Below, one piece after another: positions 8,754-16,996 of a stretch of DNA of 28,385 bases. Within the stretch, counting starts at the first letter, position 1, and each line of letters starts with the position of its first letter. A model generated the notes under the pieces. That model did no database searches, had not been told where the DNA came from, and saw only the letters and a list, made by a program, of their open reading frames with translations. This DNA is from Proteobacteria bacterium UBA6920 (lineage in GTDB: Bacteria; Pseudomonadota; Gammaproteobacteria; SG8-11). The DNA lies in the NCBI GenBank assembly GCA_002448875.1, contig DKAS01000250.1, positions 14,612 through 42,996 on the forward strand, in the 5' to 3' direction. The position numbers and the translations under genes were made by a program.

Positions 8754-10325
8754 CTACTGTTGCGCTTCGAACGCGGCAACGCCGGTTACGGTGGTGGCAA
8801 CTCCGTTGGGATCCGCGCTCAGGGTGTAAGCGGTGCCGGCCCCCAGTGGCGCGCCGCTGGCGGTAGCGGGACCGACGAAAGTGCCCGTCATGCCGCCGGT
8901 ACCGGTGGCGCTGCTGCCGGTGGACAGATCGCTGGCCTGCACCGTCATGCCGCCGCCGAAAGTGGCGCCGCTGCCTATGGCCATGCCGGTGGCACTGCCG
9001 TTCCACACCTGGTTGTTGATACCGATGTTCACCTGCGCATCCACCGTCTGGGTGGTGAAATTGGCGTTGAGGCTGGCGCTGCCCAACACGCCGCTGTTGC
9101 CGAAATTGTCCGTGGGACTGGTGTTACCGATCAGGGTGTAGGTGGCGCTGCCGGTCACCGGCAGTACCGGCGCGGCGCCTTCCACCGGTCCGCTGATCCA
9201 GTGCAGGCTGTTATTACCCAGGTCCGCATAGCTGACTGAACCGTCGTTCATATTGACCAGGGCCACCGTGCCGTTGCCCCAGCGCCCCCAGGATAAACCC
9301 GTAGCCGCGTCATAACCCAGATCCAACGTCTGAGCCAGGTACTGGTTGTAAACCGTAGGCGTGGAACTGCCTGAAGTTCCGGCAAATGCATGCACTTCCA
9401 GGCCGTTGTTGGCGTACTCCACCGCCTGGGCATTACCGGCCGACAGATCAGCGCCATTGACATAGCTGAACGCACGATAATCCGTGGGCATTACATAGCT
9501 GAAATCCGGCGGCGGTGTAGTCACTATGGGATCGGTTGTACCGCCGGTGGTGCCGTCGGCAACATCACCTTCACCGTCGTTGTCTTCTTCATCATTGCCA
9601 TGGCGATGGGGGTGACGGTCATGATCACGGTTGGCGTGCTCCTCGTCTTCCAGGGTCGGCGTAATGTCGAACATCAGAAACGCCGGCGGAGTTTGCAGGC
9701 GCACCGGGCGCTCCTCGGCACCGGCCACATAGGTGTACTGATTTCTGTCGATATCGATGAAGTCTTTCTTATTCGCCACATGCACGCCGCCGAACAGCAC
9801 GCCGACATACAGACCGTTTTTCGCCGGCTCGCGTTTGTCGCCATCGCGCAACCGCCGCCGATCGTCGCAGTCATTAGTGCAGTACATGGCGACATAGTCG
9901 GTGCCGCGGATGCCGATGGTGGCCACCGGGGTCACGACTTTGTAGGCCTTCTTGTTGGTCTTGCCGATCTTGCCGGTAATGGCGCGGAAACCGCCCTTGA
10001 ACAGATTGAACTCACTGCTCTGGTTTTCCGGATTGGTTTCGTCGAAGCGGTATTTGCTTACCTCGAACGAGCTGTTGGGACGGATACCGATGAAGGCGCC
10101 GTCTATCATCCGGATCTGCACCTGCCCCTTGCTGGTGGTATCGATGCGGTCTCCGGTGTTGAGGATCTGACCTTTTTTCAATGCCTGTGATTTGCCATCG
10201 GCGGTCACCAGGGTCACGTCACCGATCACGAATATGGCCTTGCCCACACCGTCGGCCCAAGCCCCTACGGGCAGCCACAGGAGAGTGAGCAACAGAATCT
10301 TACGTACCACCGAGGAAGGCAACAT
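8754..10325 (-). CDS. Exported FecR-domain protein with TbpB-like C-terminal barrel
   Basis: A 523-residue exported protein. GAAGGGG precedes ATG 10325. Residues 1-24 are a signal peptide with no lipobox (LPVGAWAD). Residues ~35-145 form a FecR domain (KKGQILNTGDRIDTTSKGQV, IRMIDGAFIGIRPNSSFEV, TPVATIGIRGTDYV). Unlike true FecR anti-sigma regulators it has no membrane helix or cytoplasmic tail. A His/Asp/Glu-rich linker (~226-254) could bind metal. The C-terminal ~180 residues are Gly/Asn/Thr-rich beta strands ending in GGMTGTFVGPATASGAP, which recalls the lipoprotein barrel domain of TbpB-type proteins (xGxFYGPxAxExG). That barrel is the part recognised by Slam translocators, and a Slam-like gene is the next gene upstream. 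The FecR call is firm; the barrel relationship is by pattern only. Confidence 0.85.
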   Translation of the reverse strand: MLPSSVVRKILLLTLLWLPVGAWADGVGKAIFVIGDVTLVTADGKSQALKKGQILNTGDRIDTTSKGQVQIRMIDGAFIGIRPNSSFEVSKYRFDETNPENQSSEFNLFKGGFRAITGKIGKTNKKAYKVVTPVATIGIRGTDYVAMYCTNDCDDRRRLRDGDKREPAKNGLYVGVLFGGVHVANKKDFIDIDRNQYTYVAGAEERPVRLQTPPAFLMFDITPTLEDEEHANRDHDRHPHRHGNDEEDNDGEGDVADGTTGGTTDPIVTTPPPDFSYVMPTDYRAFSYVNGADLSAGNAQAVEYANNGLEVHAFAGTSGSSTPTVYNQYLAQTLDLGYDAATGLSWGRWGNGTVALVNMNDGSVSYADLGNNSLHWISGPVEGAAPVLPVTGSATYTLIGNTSPTDNFGNSGVLGSASLNANFTTQTVDAQVNIGINNQVWNGSATGMAIGSGATFGGGMTVQASDLSTGSSATGTGGMTGTFVGPATASGAPLGAGTAYTLSADPNGVATTVTGVAAFEAQQ

Positions 10326-10395
10326 GTTTACGGCCCCTTCAAATCTGCTTTTAAGTTAATGATTATTTTGCAGTGAGGGTGGCAAGTAAACTGTG

Positions 10396-10413
10396 ATTGA
10401 ATCGAGATTCAAT
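10396..10413. promoter_or_regulatory. 18-bp palindrome upstream of the FecR-domain gene
   Basis: ATTGAATC-GA-GATTCAAT: eight-base arms around a two-base centre. The spacer is too short for an RNA hairpin, so this is more likely a binding site for a dimeric regulator. It lies 71 bp upstream of the FecR-domain start, in an AT-rich part (10380-10445) of the 146-bp gap after the Slam-like gene, and suggests that the FecR and lipoprotein genes have a regulated promoter of their own. Confidence 0.45.
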
Positions 10414-10471
10414 ATAATATTTTTAGTAGATGATATTACTGTTTCCGACAAGCGCATCCGCAACCAACTGT

Positions 10472-11929
10472 TTAGTTGACGAAATTCCAACGCAGGTTGA
10501 TACTCGTATCGGTCTTATCATATTCATAGATTTTTATATTCGATTTATTGCTGATAAAAACCACTTGGCCGCGCAGCTGCCACCCCTTGGTTATGACCCA
10601 GCGTAGGTCCATGGTGGCATCCTTCTGAATATCGTGCCGTTCCTTCCCGAAATACGGCCCCGGATAGTCGCTACGCACGTATCCTCCGGCCAGATTCAAT
10701 GCCCAGGCGGAAGCAAGTGGCAGCATGGCATACACACGCCCGCCGTCATAACTTCGCTCGAAGGTGGTACTGCCATTCTCACGGAAATCGTTGCTGGTGT
10801 TGAGCACCAGTCCGGTTTCAAGAAATGCGGGGCGTGCCATAGTGCGTGTCAGCTGGAGACTCCAGACTTTCTGATCCACGTCCCGCAGTTGCATCAGAGG
10901 TTGATAGCGCGCGCGACCGTACCGGCCGACCAGTGACAGCTGGTAAAACTGGTTCAACTGCTGTTCCCAACCCATGGAAACGTTTTCGTTGCGGCTATTG
11001 AATTCGCCGTTGACATTGTTCTGATATCCCGCAAACGTCAATCGCAGGGAGTGTGGCCCGAACAGCCTGCGCAGCGCCAGATTGCCGTCCAGCAGGGTGG
11101 AATTGACAAAGGCGGCTTCACTGTTGACCCGCCGTTTCAAGTTCATGGCACCATTCAAATACAGGGATTCACTGAATGGAAAATAGATAAAACCGCCGCC
11201 TGACAGCGCCGTATATGGCGACGAGGTCTGGCGACTGGGTTCGTCCAAGGGAACGTTGCGGTATGTCTTGCGATCAGGGCCACTGTTGGCATTGCTGTCA
11301 TAACCGGCGGCAGTCTCGACATAAGCTGAATAGCGCGTTTTCCGCCGCTGCCGCTGTTTATCTATGGCCTGCTGATATCGCTGAATGGAGTCTATGATTT
11401 TCTGCGGCGGATTCTGCGCCTGGATAATGCGAAACTCCTCCAGTGCATAACTATACTGCTCGAGGTTGTAGTAGGCCCTTGCCAGGTCCATGCGCGCGCC
11501 GGAGAATTTCGGGTCAGTAGCCACCGCCCGTTGCAAGGCGAATACGGCGATATCCAAATGCCCGCCGTCCAGCGCCGCCACGCCCAGCAGATAGTCGAAA
11601 TCACGAATGCCGGCATACTGGTCTTCCAGCGGGGACAGCAGATTAAAGGCCTCGGCGGCTTTGCCGGAATACACCAGACGCAGCGCGTCATTGAGCAGGC
11701 CGCGGATATCCGTCTCGGCGCTGGTTGCGGCGGTCCCGACGGTTGGGCTGGCCGTCTTGCCCGTGGCCGGGCCGCTGGCGGTACTGCCGGATTTTGCCGC
11801 TGTATCACCTGGCTTGACGGAGGTGGCCGGTTTGGCCGCACTGGCAACGCCACTGAAACCTGTGAGAATGACAAGTAGCACGCCCGCCAGCAGTCGACCG
11901 CACAACCAATGTCTACTCCGGAAATTCAT
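10472..11929 (-). CDS. Slam-like outer-membrane protein (TPR plus beta-barrel)
   Basis: A 485-residue protein if started at ATG 11929, which yields a normal signal peptide (MNFRSRHW, hydrophobic core, GVASAA at ~32); an upstream ATG at 11965 would add 12 atypical residues. A Ser/Thr/Lys linker is followed by TPR repeats (~77-185: LVYSGKAAEAFNLLSPL, GHLDIAVFALQRAVATDP, ARAYYNLEQYSYALEEF). From ~199 to the end it is alternating amphipathic strands (YSAYVETAAGYDSNANSG, SLYLNGAMNLKRRVN) ending in LRWNFVN, typical of an outer-membrane barrel. This layout and length match surface lipoprotein assembly modulators (Slam, DUF560), which move lipoproteins and some secreted barrel proteins across the outer membrane. 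The next two genes downstream encode a barrel-bearing exported protein and a large lipoprotein, the expected client types. Without a family search, a generic TPR-porin remains possible. Confidence 0.78.
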   Translation of the reverse strand: MNFRSRHWLCGRLLAGVLLVILTGFSGVASAAKPATSVKPGDTAAKSGSTASGPATGKTASPTVGTAATSAETDIRGLLNDALRLVYSGKAAEAFNLLSPLEDQYAGIRDFDYLLGVAALDGGHLDIAVFALQRAVATDPKFSGARMDLARAYYNLEQYSYALEEFRIIQAQNPPQKIIDSIQRYQQAIDKQRQRRKTRYSAYVETAAGYDSNANSGPDRKTYRNVPLDEPSRQTSSPYTALSGGGFIYFPFSESLYLNGAMNLKRRVNSEAAFVNSTLLDGNLALRRLFGPHSLRLTFAGYQNNVNGEFNSRNENVSMGWEQQLNQFYQLSLVGRYGRARYQPLMQLRDVDQKVWSLQLTRTMARPAFLETGLVLNTSNDFRENGSTTFERSYDGGRVYAMLPLASAWALNLAGGYVRSDYPGPYFGKERHDIQKDATMDLRWVITKGWQLRGQVVFISNKSNIKIYEYDKTDTSINLRWNFVN

Positions 11930-12093
11930 GCCACCTGGTATCCCGACTTCATTCTCTGCAGTCATTGTGGTATTTGCCGGCTGCGGGCACTGACACGCAT
12001 CGCAAGTGCTTGACTTGCAGCCTCGATTCCCTCTGTATCGGCAGCAGGCTGAAAAAAAGTATGTGTCTGACGCCCAAGGTTCGAAACCGGCCT

Positions 12094-12122
12094 TTGGGCT
12101 GACGGGAAAAGTTCAGTACAAT
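12094..12122 (+). promoter_or_regulatory. Putative promoter for the J-domain gene
   Basis: TTGGGC (12094-12099) and TACAAT (12117-12122) are separated by exactly 17 nt; the -10 matches at five of six positions and the -35 at three. Transcription from near 12129 would give a leader of about 110 nt that includes the poly-G tract. Confidence 0.35.
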
Positions 12123-12186
12123 ACATAGAGCCATGGGCCACCGAACCTGTCCGCCGTGGGGGCGAGCCACCGTTGAGGTATCGACC

Positions 12187-12197
12187 GGGGGGGGGGG
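12187..12197 (+). repeat. Homopolymeric G11 tract
   Basis: Eleven consecutive G lie 43 bp before the J-domain start codon, between the putative -10 and the ATG. Tracts of this length are prone to slippage in replication and in sequencing. No open reading frame of evident function spans it. Confidence 0.9.
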
Positions 12198-12240
12198 ATT
12201 GGCGAGCCATTAAAACAAAATAAACGATTCCGCTGGTTCT

Positions 12241-13020
12241 ATGCGCATAGTCATTCTGATATTGATCATTCTGAGCTTTTTGATTTTCGCTCACTGGTTT
12301 GCCCGTATTCCAGGCGAGGAAATCAAAAAGGCATGGAAGAAATGGGGTTTGCTGGCCATCGGTGGCCTGCTGATTGTGCTGGCGCTCGCCGGTCGTCTGC
12401 ACTGGCTGTTCGCCCTGCTCGGCGGCGCGCTGCCCTTGCTCGGCCGGGCACGATCCTATCTCAACACCCTGAGCAGCGTGCGCCGCCTGCTGCAACGCGC
12501 ACCGCCGCCCCCGCCGGACGACACCACAGCCCCCGCATCATCGCCCACGGTTTCGCACATCGAAACCAAGGTGCTGCACCTGGAATTGAACAAACAAACC
12601 GGCGTCATCACCGGCCGGGTGCTGAGTGGCGGTTACGCGGGACGCAAGCTGCAATCCATGCAGTTTCCGGAAATCATCGCCCTGCTGCGGGAATGCCGTT
12701 CGATCATGGACGTGGAGTCGGTGCGGCTGCTGGAAATCTACCTGCGCCGGCACCACCAGCAACAATGGGAAGCGCACAATCAGCACCAGTCCCAGGGACA
12801 GGCGAACACCGGCAGGACGCCGCCGGGGCACACCGGGGAAACCATGACCGTGGAGGAAGCCTGCGCCCTGCTGGGTGTGAAACCCACCGTGTCAAAAACG
12901 GAAATCACCGCCGCCCACAAACGCCTGATCCAGAAATTGCATCCCGATCGCGGCGGCACCGACTACCTGGCGGCGAAAATCAATATGGCCAAGGAAATTC
13001 TGCTGCGCCAGCACCGCTGA
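12241..13020 (+). CDS. Membrane-anchored J-domain (DnaJ-like) protein
   Basis: A 259-residue protein. Two hydrophobic segments (~2-20 and ~36-66) anchor it in the inner membrane. A Pro-rich linker (~87-105) leads to a middle region of unknown function (~106-175) with VLHLELNKQTGVITGRVLSGGY. The last 57 residues are a J domain, VEEACALLGV with the HPD motif at 234-236 (KLHPDRGGTDYLAAKINMAKEIL). A J domain at the extreme C-terminus after N-terminal membrane helices, with a shortened form ending in AAKINxAKEIL, resembles TIM14/Pam18-type co-chaperones and the bacterial DjlA/DjlC group more than DnaJ. It should recruit DnaK to the membrane; the client is unknown. No clear Shine-Dalgarno precedes ATG 12241. 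Convergent with the response regulator gene, 72 bp apart. Confidence 0.88.
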   Translation: MRIVILILIILSFLIFAHWFARIPGEEIKKAWKKWGLLAIGGLLIVLALAGRLHWLFALLGGALPLLGRARSYLNTLSSVRRLLQRAPPPPPDDTTAPASSPTVSHIETKVLHLELNKQTGVITGRVLSGGYAGRKLQSMQFPEIIALLRECRSIMDVESVRLLEIYLRRHHQQQWEAHNQHQSQGQANTGRTPPGHTGETMTVEEACALLGVKPTVSKTEITAAHKRLIQKLHPDRGGTDYLAAKINMAKEILLRQHR

Positions 13021-13092
13021 GGCCTGGGCGAACCGGATCGGAGACGGGGGTCAATACAGTCGCTGGCGGCGCGCCTGCCGCGACCGCGGTGC

Positions 13093-13710
13093 TCAGGTCT
13101 TCTCGCCCTCGACGGCGATGCGTACCACTTCCGACAGCGAGTGCACATTCATTTTCTCCATGATTTTGGAGCGATGCGCTTCCACTGTGCGGCTGCTGAT
13201 GCCCAGGCGCGCCGCGATCACCTTGTTACGCAGACCTTGCACCAACAGGTCCATCACCTCGCGTTCGCGCGGCGTCAGGCTGGCCAGACGCTGATCCAGG
13301 TCGTTGTGCACCTGCAGCGCCTGCCGCTGCTCGGCATCCACTTGCAGGCACTGCCTGACTTTCATCAGCAGTTCATCGTTATTGAAGGGTTTTTCGACAA
13401 AATCCGCGGCGCCCATCTTCATCGCCTGCACCGCCATGGGCACATCGCCGTGGCCGGTAATGATCACCACCGGGAGATTGATTTGTCGATTGCGCAGCTC
13501 CTGCTGCAGCTCCAGACCGCTCATGCCCGGCATGCGCACATCCAGCAACAGGCAACCGGGCCAGGAAGTATCATAAGCGGCGAGAAAAGATTCGGCGTCG
13601 ACGAAGGTTTCCACATTGAGCTTGGCGGTGCGCATCAGGAAGCGTATGGCATCCCGTATCGCTTCATCGTCATCCACCACGAATACCGTCGACATATTGC
13701 GCATGCGCAT
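13093..13710 (-). CDS. FixJ-family response regulator
   Basis: A 205-residue two-domain DNA-binding regulator. The receiver (residues ~7-122) has DDD at 13-15, phospho-acceptor Asp57 in LLLDVRMPG, Thr85 and Lys107 (EKPF). A LuxR-type helix-turn-helix follows (~144-200: LTPREREVMDLLVQGLRNKVIA, then ISSRTVEAHRSKI). ATG 13710 is chosen because GAGGGA sits about seven bases before it; the ATG at 13695 lacks this. The start lies 3 bp beyond the stop of the histidine kinase gene upstream, so the two are almost certainly translated together and form a cognate pair. Targets are unknown; the radical SAM and phosphatase genes upstream on the same strand, and the small Gly-rich gene beyond them, are candidates. 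Confidence 0.95.
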   Translation of the reverse strand: MRMRNMSTVFVVDDDEAIRDAIRFLMRTAKLNVETFVDAESFLAAYDTSWPGCLLLDVRMPGMSGLELQQELRNRQINLPVVIITGHGDVPMAVQAMKMGAADFVEKPFNNDELLMKVRQCLQVDAEQRQALQVHNDLDQRLASLTPREREVMDLLVQGLRNKVIAARLGISSRTVEAHRSKIMEKMNVHSLSEVVRIAVEGEKT

Positions 13711-13713
13711 GGT

Positions 13714-15321
13714 TCAATCCCTCACCAAAGGCAAAGTAAAACGCAACCTGGCGCCGCCCTCATCGTTGCTTTCCGACCAGATCCGGCCACCATAGGACTG
13801 CACTATACTTTGACATATCGCCAGCCCCATGCCTACCCCTTCCGGTTTGGTGGTGAAAAAAGGGCTGAACAGATCGGTGTTGGCGGCGAATCCCGGGCCG
13901 GTGTCATCGACGGTGACGCTTACGCTGGCGCCGTCGCCGGCGGTGGCGGTGGCGATGGTCAGCCGGCGGCGCTCCGCCGCCGTTCCCTCCATGGCCTCGA
14001 TGGCATTACGCACCAGATTCAATAATACCTGCTCAATCAATATCTTGTCCACGGACACCGACGCCAGGTCGTCCTGCAGCTGCAGGCGCAGCTGCACCTC
14101 ATGGGCATGCACCTCGGGCTTGATCAAATCCATAATGCCCTTGACCAGCACGCTCAGGTCCACCGGCGCGACGGTGCCGCTGTCCTTGCGGGTGAAAGAG
14201 CGGATATGCTTGATGATCTGCCCGCTGCGCAGGGCCTGGGTCTCGATCTGGCGCAAGGCCGAGCGCACCTCTTCCAAATCGGGGCCAGGGTCGGTCAGCA
14301 GACGCAGGCAACTGTTGCTGTAGCTGGCGATTGCCGCCAGCGGCTGATTGATTTCGTGGGCGATTTCTGTGGCCATTTCACCCAGGGTGGTCAGGCGGCT
14401 GGCATGCGCCAATTCCTGCAGGCGCCGCCGATCCAGGGCCTGCAGCTGGCGCTGGCTGGTGACATCCATGCCGGTGAGGATGGCGAAACCGGTATCGTCG
14501 TCCTGCAGCCCGGTCACCGACCAGGCGATGGTATAGCGGGCGCCGCTGCTGGCCACCATGACGCTTTCCAGCGCCGCGACACCGCCCGGTTGCCGCACCA
14601 GCTGCATGAAATCGGCGTGGCTGTCGGCGGCGGCGAGAAACGGCACCAGTTCCTGCAAATCCTGCCCGATCACCGCGTCAGCGCCGCGGCCGGTCTTGAG
14701 CTCGAACTTGCGATTGACGGCGCGGACGACGCCCGCGGCGTCCAGCACCAGCACCATGGCGTCGAGGGCGTCGAGAATGGCACGGTTGAATTCATGCTCG
14801 CCACGCAGTTGCCTGGCGGTACGCTCGTGTTCGGCGATTTCCACCTTCAACATGCGATTGACCTGATGCAGCGACTGGGTGCGCTCCTGCACCTTGAGTT
14901 CCAGTTCGTCATAGGCGCGACGCAGCGCCTCTTCGACCCGTTCGCGCTGCATCGCGTAGAGAATGGAGCGCAGAATGATGTTGCCGTCGTCCTTTTCCCG
15001 CACCAGATAGTCCTGCGCGCCGTACTGCACCGCGGCGGCGGCGGCATCCAGGTCGTCATGATTGCTCAGCACGATGATGGGCAGATCGGAACGGGCGTCC
15101 TTGAGGCGGGCAAAAGCGGCCTGATACTGCGCCATGCCCATGTCCAGCAGCACCACGTCCGCCGCCGCGCCGGCGAGGAAACGCAGGGCCGAGTCGATAT
15201 CGGCGACGCTGTGCACGCGGCAACCTGCGGCCGCGGCGACCCGCGCCAGGGCGTGACGCAGATAGGCCACGTCGTCGTCCCTGCCGCTCACCACCAGGAT
15301 AGATATCGCGTCAGGTTTCAT
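13714..15321 (-). CDS. REC-PAS sensor histidine kinase (FixL-like)
   Basis: A 535-residue cytoplasmic kinase with no membrane helix. Order: receiver domain (~6-125, Asp60 in VVLLDMGMAQ), coiled coil (~125-175), PAS domain (~176-290), dimerisation/phosphoacceptor domain with His322 in EMATEIAHEINQPLAAI, and an ATPase domain with N box (NLVRNAIEAME, Asn439), G1 box DTGPGF (473-478) and G2 box GVGMGLAI (495-502). The H box and adjacent sequence are of the FixL/DctB type. I see no haem-binding PAS His with confidence, so oxygen sensing is not claimed. The N-terminal receiver suggests input from a second kinase. It starts 30 bp after the radical SAM gene ends, so the two probably share a transcript. 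Confidence 0.93.
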   Translation of the reverse strand: MKPDAISILVVSGRDDDVAYLRHALARVAAAAGCRVHSVADIDSALRFLAGAAADVVLLDMGMAQYQAAFARLKDARSDLPIIVLSNHDDLDAAAAAVQYGAQDYLVREKDDGNIILRSILYAMQRERVEEALRRAYDELELKVQERTQSLHQVNRMLKVEIAEHERTARQLRGEHEFNRAILDALDAMVLVLDAAGVVRAVNRKFELKTGRGADAVIGQDLQELVPFLAAADSHADFMQLVRQPGGVAALESVMVASSGARYTIAWSVTGLQDDDTGFAILTGMDVTSQRQLQALDRRRLQELAHASRLTTLGEMATEIAHEINQPLAAIASYSNSCLRLLTDPGPDLEEVRSALRQIETQALRSGQIIKHIRSFTRKDSGTVAPVDLSVLVKGIMDLIKPEVHAHEVQLRLQLQDDLASVSVDKILIEQVLLNLVRNAIEAMEGTAAERRRLTIATATAGDGASVSVTVDDTGPGFAANTDLFSPFFTTKPEGVGMGLAICQSIVQSYGGRIWSESNDEGGARLRFTLPLVRD

Positions 15322-15351
15322 CTGCTCGCCGGTGCGCGACCGCTGTTTGAA

Positions 15352-16842
15352 CTAGAGTCCCGCCGATGCGCGCTGCCCGGCCAGTTCCGCCACCCGCGGC
15401 ACTTCGGGAAACGGCGCATAACGGGGATTGAAAAACTGACTGGCCACCTCATCGGCGAAAAACCCTCCCTTGGATGTCAGGCGAATGCTGCTGTCGTCCT
15501 CGACGATCATGCCCTGCGCCTTGAACCAGGCCAGCTCCGCGGCAAACACCTGCGTGGCCTGGCGGCCGGTGCGCCGGTGAAATGCCGCCTTGTCCACCCA
15601 GGAGTTCTTCAGCGGCAGAATAAAGCTGCGGCGCAAGTCGTCGTCGGCATCACGTATTCTGCCGCGATTGACCGCGACCCGGCCGCCGTCGATGTAGGCG
15701 TAATACTTATTGAGATCATGATCACCGATATTGAGGCTGAAAACACCGCCCAGATTGGACCAGGACGATACCCCCACCCCGACCACGTCGTGCAGCGCGC
15801 AACACCAGTCGCGCAGATAATGGGATATCAACTGCGGTTTTTTCGCGAATACCCGCCGCTGATATTCATGAAAACCGTGCGCCTCGGACAGCATAATGCC
15901 CAGATACTTCATCAATAACACATCTTCCACCGGCACGAATTGCTGTGGTCGCCGCTGGTGTTGTTCGATGATCTTGGCCGGGCGATCGCCGTGTTGTTTG
16001 ATGCGCAGCCGGTACAGCTGGTAACCTTCGATATCCAGCGCCACCGCCGCCAGCATTTCCGCCGTCCACTGCTCCACCGTCTGCCCCGGATAGCCGAAGA
16101 TCAAGTCGATGAAAATATTGTCGAACCCGGCGGCGCGCATATTGGCGATGGATTGCAGGGTCTGCGCATGGTCGTGTGCCCGTGCCATGGAACGCAGAAC
16201 TTCATCGTTGAGCGACTGCACGCCCAGGCTGATGCGGTCCACACCATAGTCCTTCATGATGCGCAGCCGTTCCCTGCCTTCCTCGCCCAGCAGGGTGGTG
16301 GGTTCGGCTTCCACGGAAAACTGGCTGCAGGCGCTCAGATCGAAATACTTGTGGTAGGCGCGCAGCAGGCGCTCCAGCTGCGCGGGTGCGGGATAGGTGG
16401 GCGTGCCGCCGCCCCAGAGCACGGATTTGACGGCGATTTTTTCCACCCCCAGCTTGCGCCGATAGAGATCCATTTCCCGCTCCAGGTAGTCGATGTAAAC
16501 ATCGACCTCGTCGCGGCCGCTGCGGGTCTTGGTAATCCAATGGCAATAAGTGCAGCGGGTGGGACAGAACGGCACGTGCAAATAGCCGGACAAGGGGTCG
16601 AGGTGGCGCTGCCCCAGATCGGCGAACAGCGGGTCTTCATTCATGTCGCCATACATGGTGAGCGGCGGATAGCCGATCACGGGAAAGAATTTCTCGCCAC
16701 GGCCGGGTAGAAAACCCATGTCCTGCAGGGCGGCAATATCGTAACGCCCGAGTTCCTCGCGGGCGCGCCCTATCCATTGCGAAACTGCTGCTACCACTGT
16801 TCCCCCGCCCGGTACCACCGTGTCTGCGTGACCAGGAATCAT
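15352..16842 (-). CDS. HemN-like radical SAM protein
   Basis: A ~496-residue radical SAM enzyme. The [4Fe-4S] cysteines are in HVPFCPTRCTYCHW (Cys93, 97, 100), followed by VLWGGGTPTYP (~144-149, the SAM-binding GGGTPT), FSVEAEPTTLL, YGVDRISLGVQS and FIDLIFGYPGQT, all in the order of the HemN/HemW superfamily. The C-terminal ~120 residues resemble the HemN C-terminal winged domain. It could be an oxygen-independent coproporphyrinogen oxidase relative, a HemW/HutW-type haem-handling protein, or an enzyme recruited to modify another substrate; the position near a small Gly-rich gene and ATP-grasp genes raises the last option but does not prove it. The start is uncertain: TTG 16860, ATG 16842 and GTG 16797 (the last with GGGGGA just before it) are all in frame. 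Confidence 0.85.
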   Translation of the reverse strand: MIPGHADTVVPGGGTVVAAVSQWIGRAREELGRYDIAALQDMGFLPGRGEKFFPVIGYPPLTMYGDMNEDPLFADLGQRHLDPLSGYLHVPFCPTRCTYCHWITKTRSGRDEVDVYIDYLEREMDLYRRKLGVEKIAVKSVLWGGGTPTYPAPAQLERLLRAYHKYFDLSACSQFSVEAEPTTLLGEEGRERLRIMKDYGVDRISLGVQSLNDEVLRSMARAHDHAQTLQSIANMRAAGFDNIFIDLIFGYPGQTVEQWTAEMLAAVALDIEGYQLYRLRIKQHGDRPAKIIEQHQRRPQQFVPVEDVLLMKYLGIMLSEAHGFHEYQRRVFAKKPQLISHYLRDWCCALHDVVGVGVSSWSNLGGVFSLNIGDHDLNKYYAYIDGGRVAVNRGRIRDADDDLRRSFILPLKNSWVDKAAFHRRTGRQATQVFAAELAWFKAQGMIVEDDSSIRLTSKGGFFADEVASQFFNPRYAPFPEVPRVAELAGQRASAGL

Positions 16843-16996
16843 TCTAACAGGAATGCACAACGCCGGGGCAGCGGCGCTCCCGGATTGCGACCAAGGCCCG
16901 CAACCCAGCCGCTATATTTTTATATTTCAAAAGGTTACAGATGATTGCTCGAGTAAATGGAAACGGCCAAACAGGAAAAAGCGACGGCGGGAACGC

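Larger units (their letters stand above)
11930..12240. other. Divergent intergenic region without a gene
   Basis: A 311-bp gap between the Slam-like gene (minus) and the J-domain gene (plus). It holds a putative plus-strand promoter (12094-12122), an inverted repeat GCAAGT-N5-ACTTGC (12002-12018), a nested repeat CCCAAGG...CCTTTGGG (12072-12097) that overlaps the -35 element, an 11-G tract (12187-12197), and two copies of GGCGAGCCA flanking that tract. I see no convincing coding region in it. Confidence 0.6.

Noticed and set aside
12072..12097. tRNA T-arm-like GGTTCGAAACC in the divergent gap
   Set aside because: No matching acceptor, D or anticodon arms are present nearby; it is part of a simple nested inverted repeat.
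12132..12212. 26-codon frame across the G11 tract
   Set aside because: No ribosome binding site or recognisable product; it would be expected by chance in a leader of this base composition.
13714..15321. Haem-based oxygen sensing by the FixL-like kinase
   Set aside because: The kinase core resembles FixL, but I could not place a conserved haem-ligating His in the PAS domain, so only a generic PAS sensor is supported.
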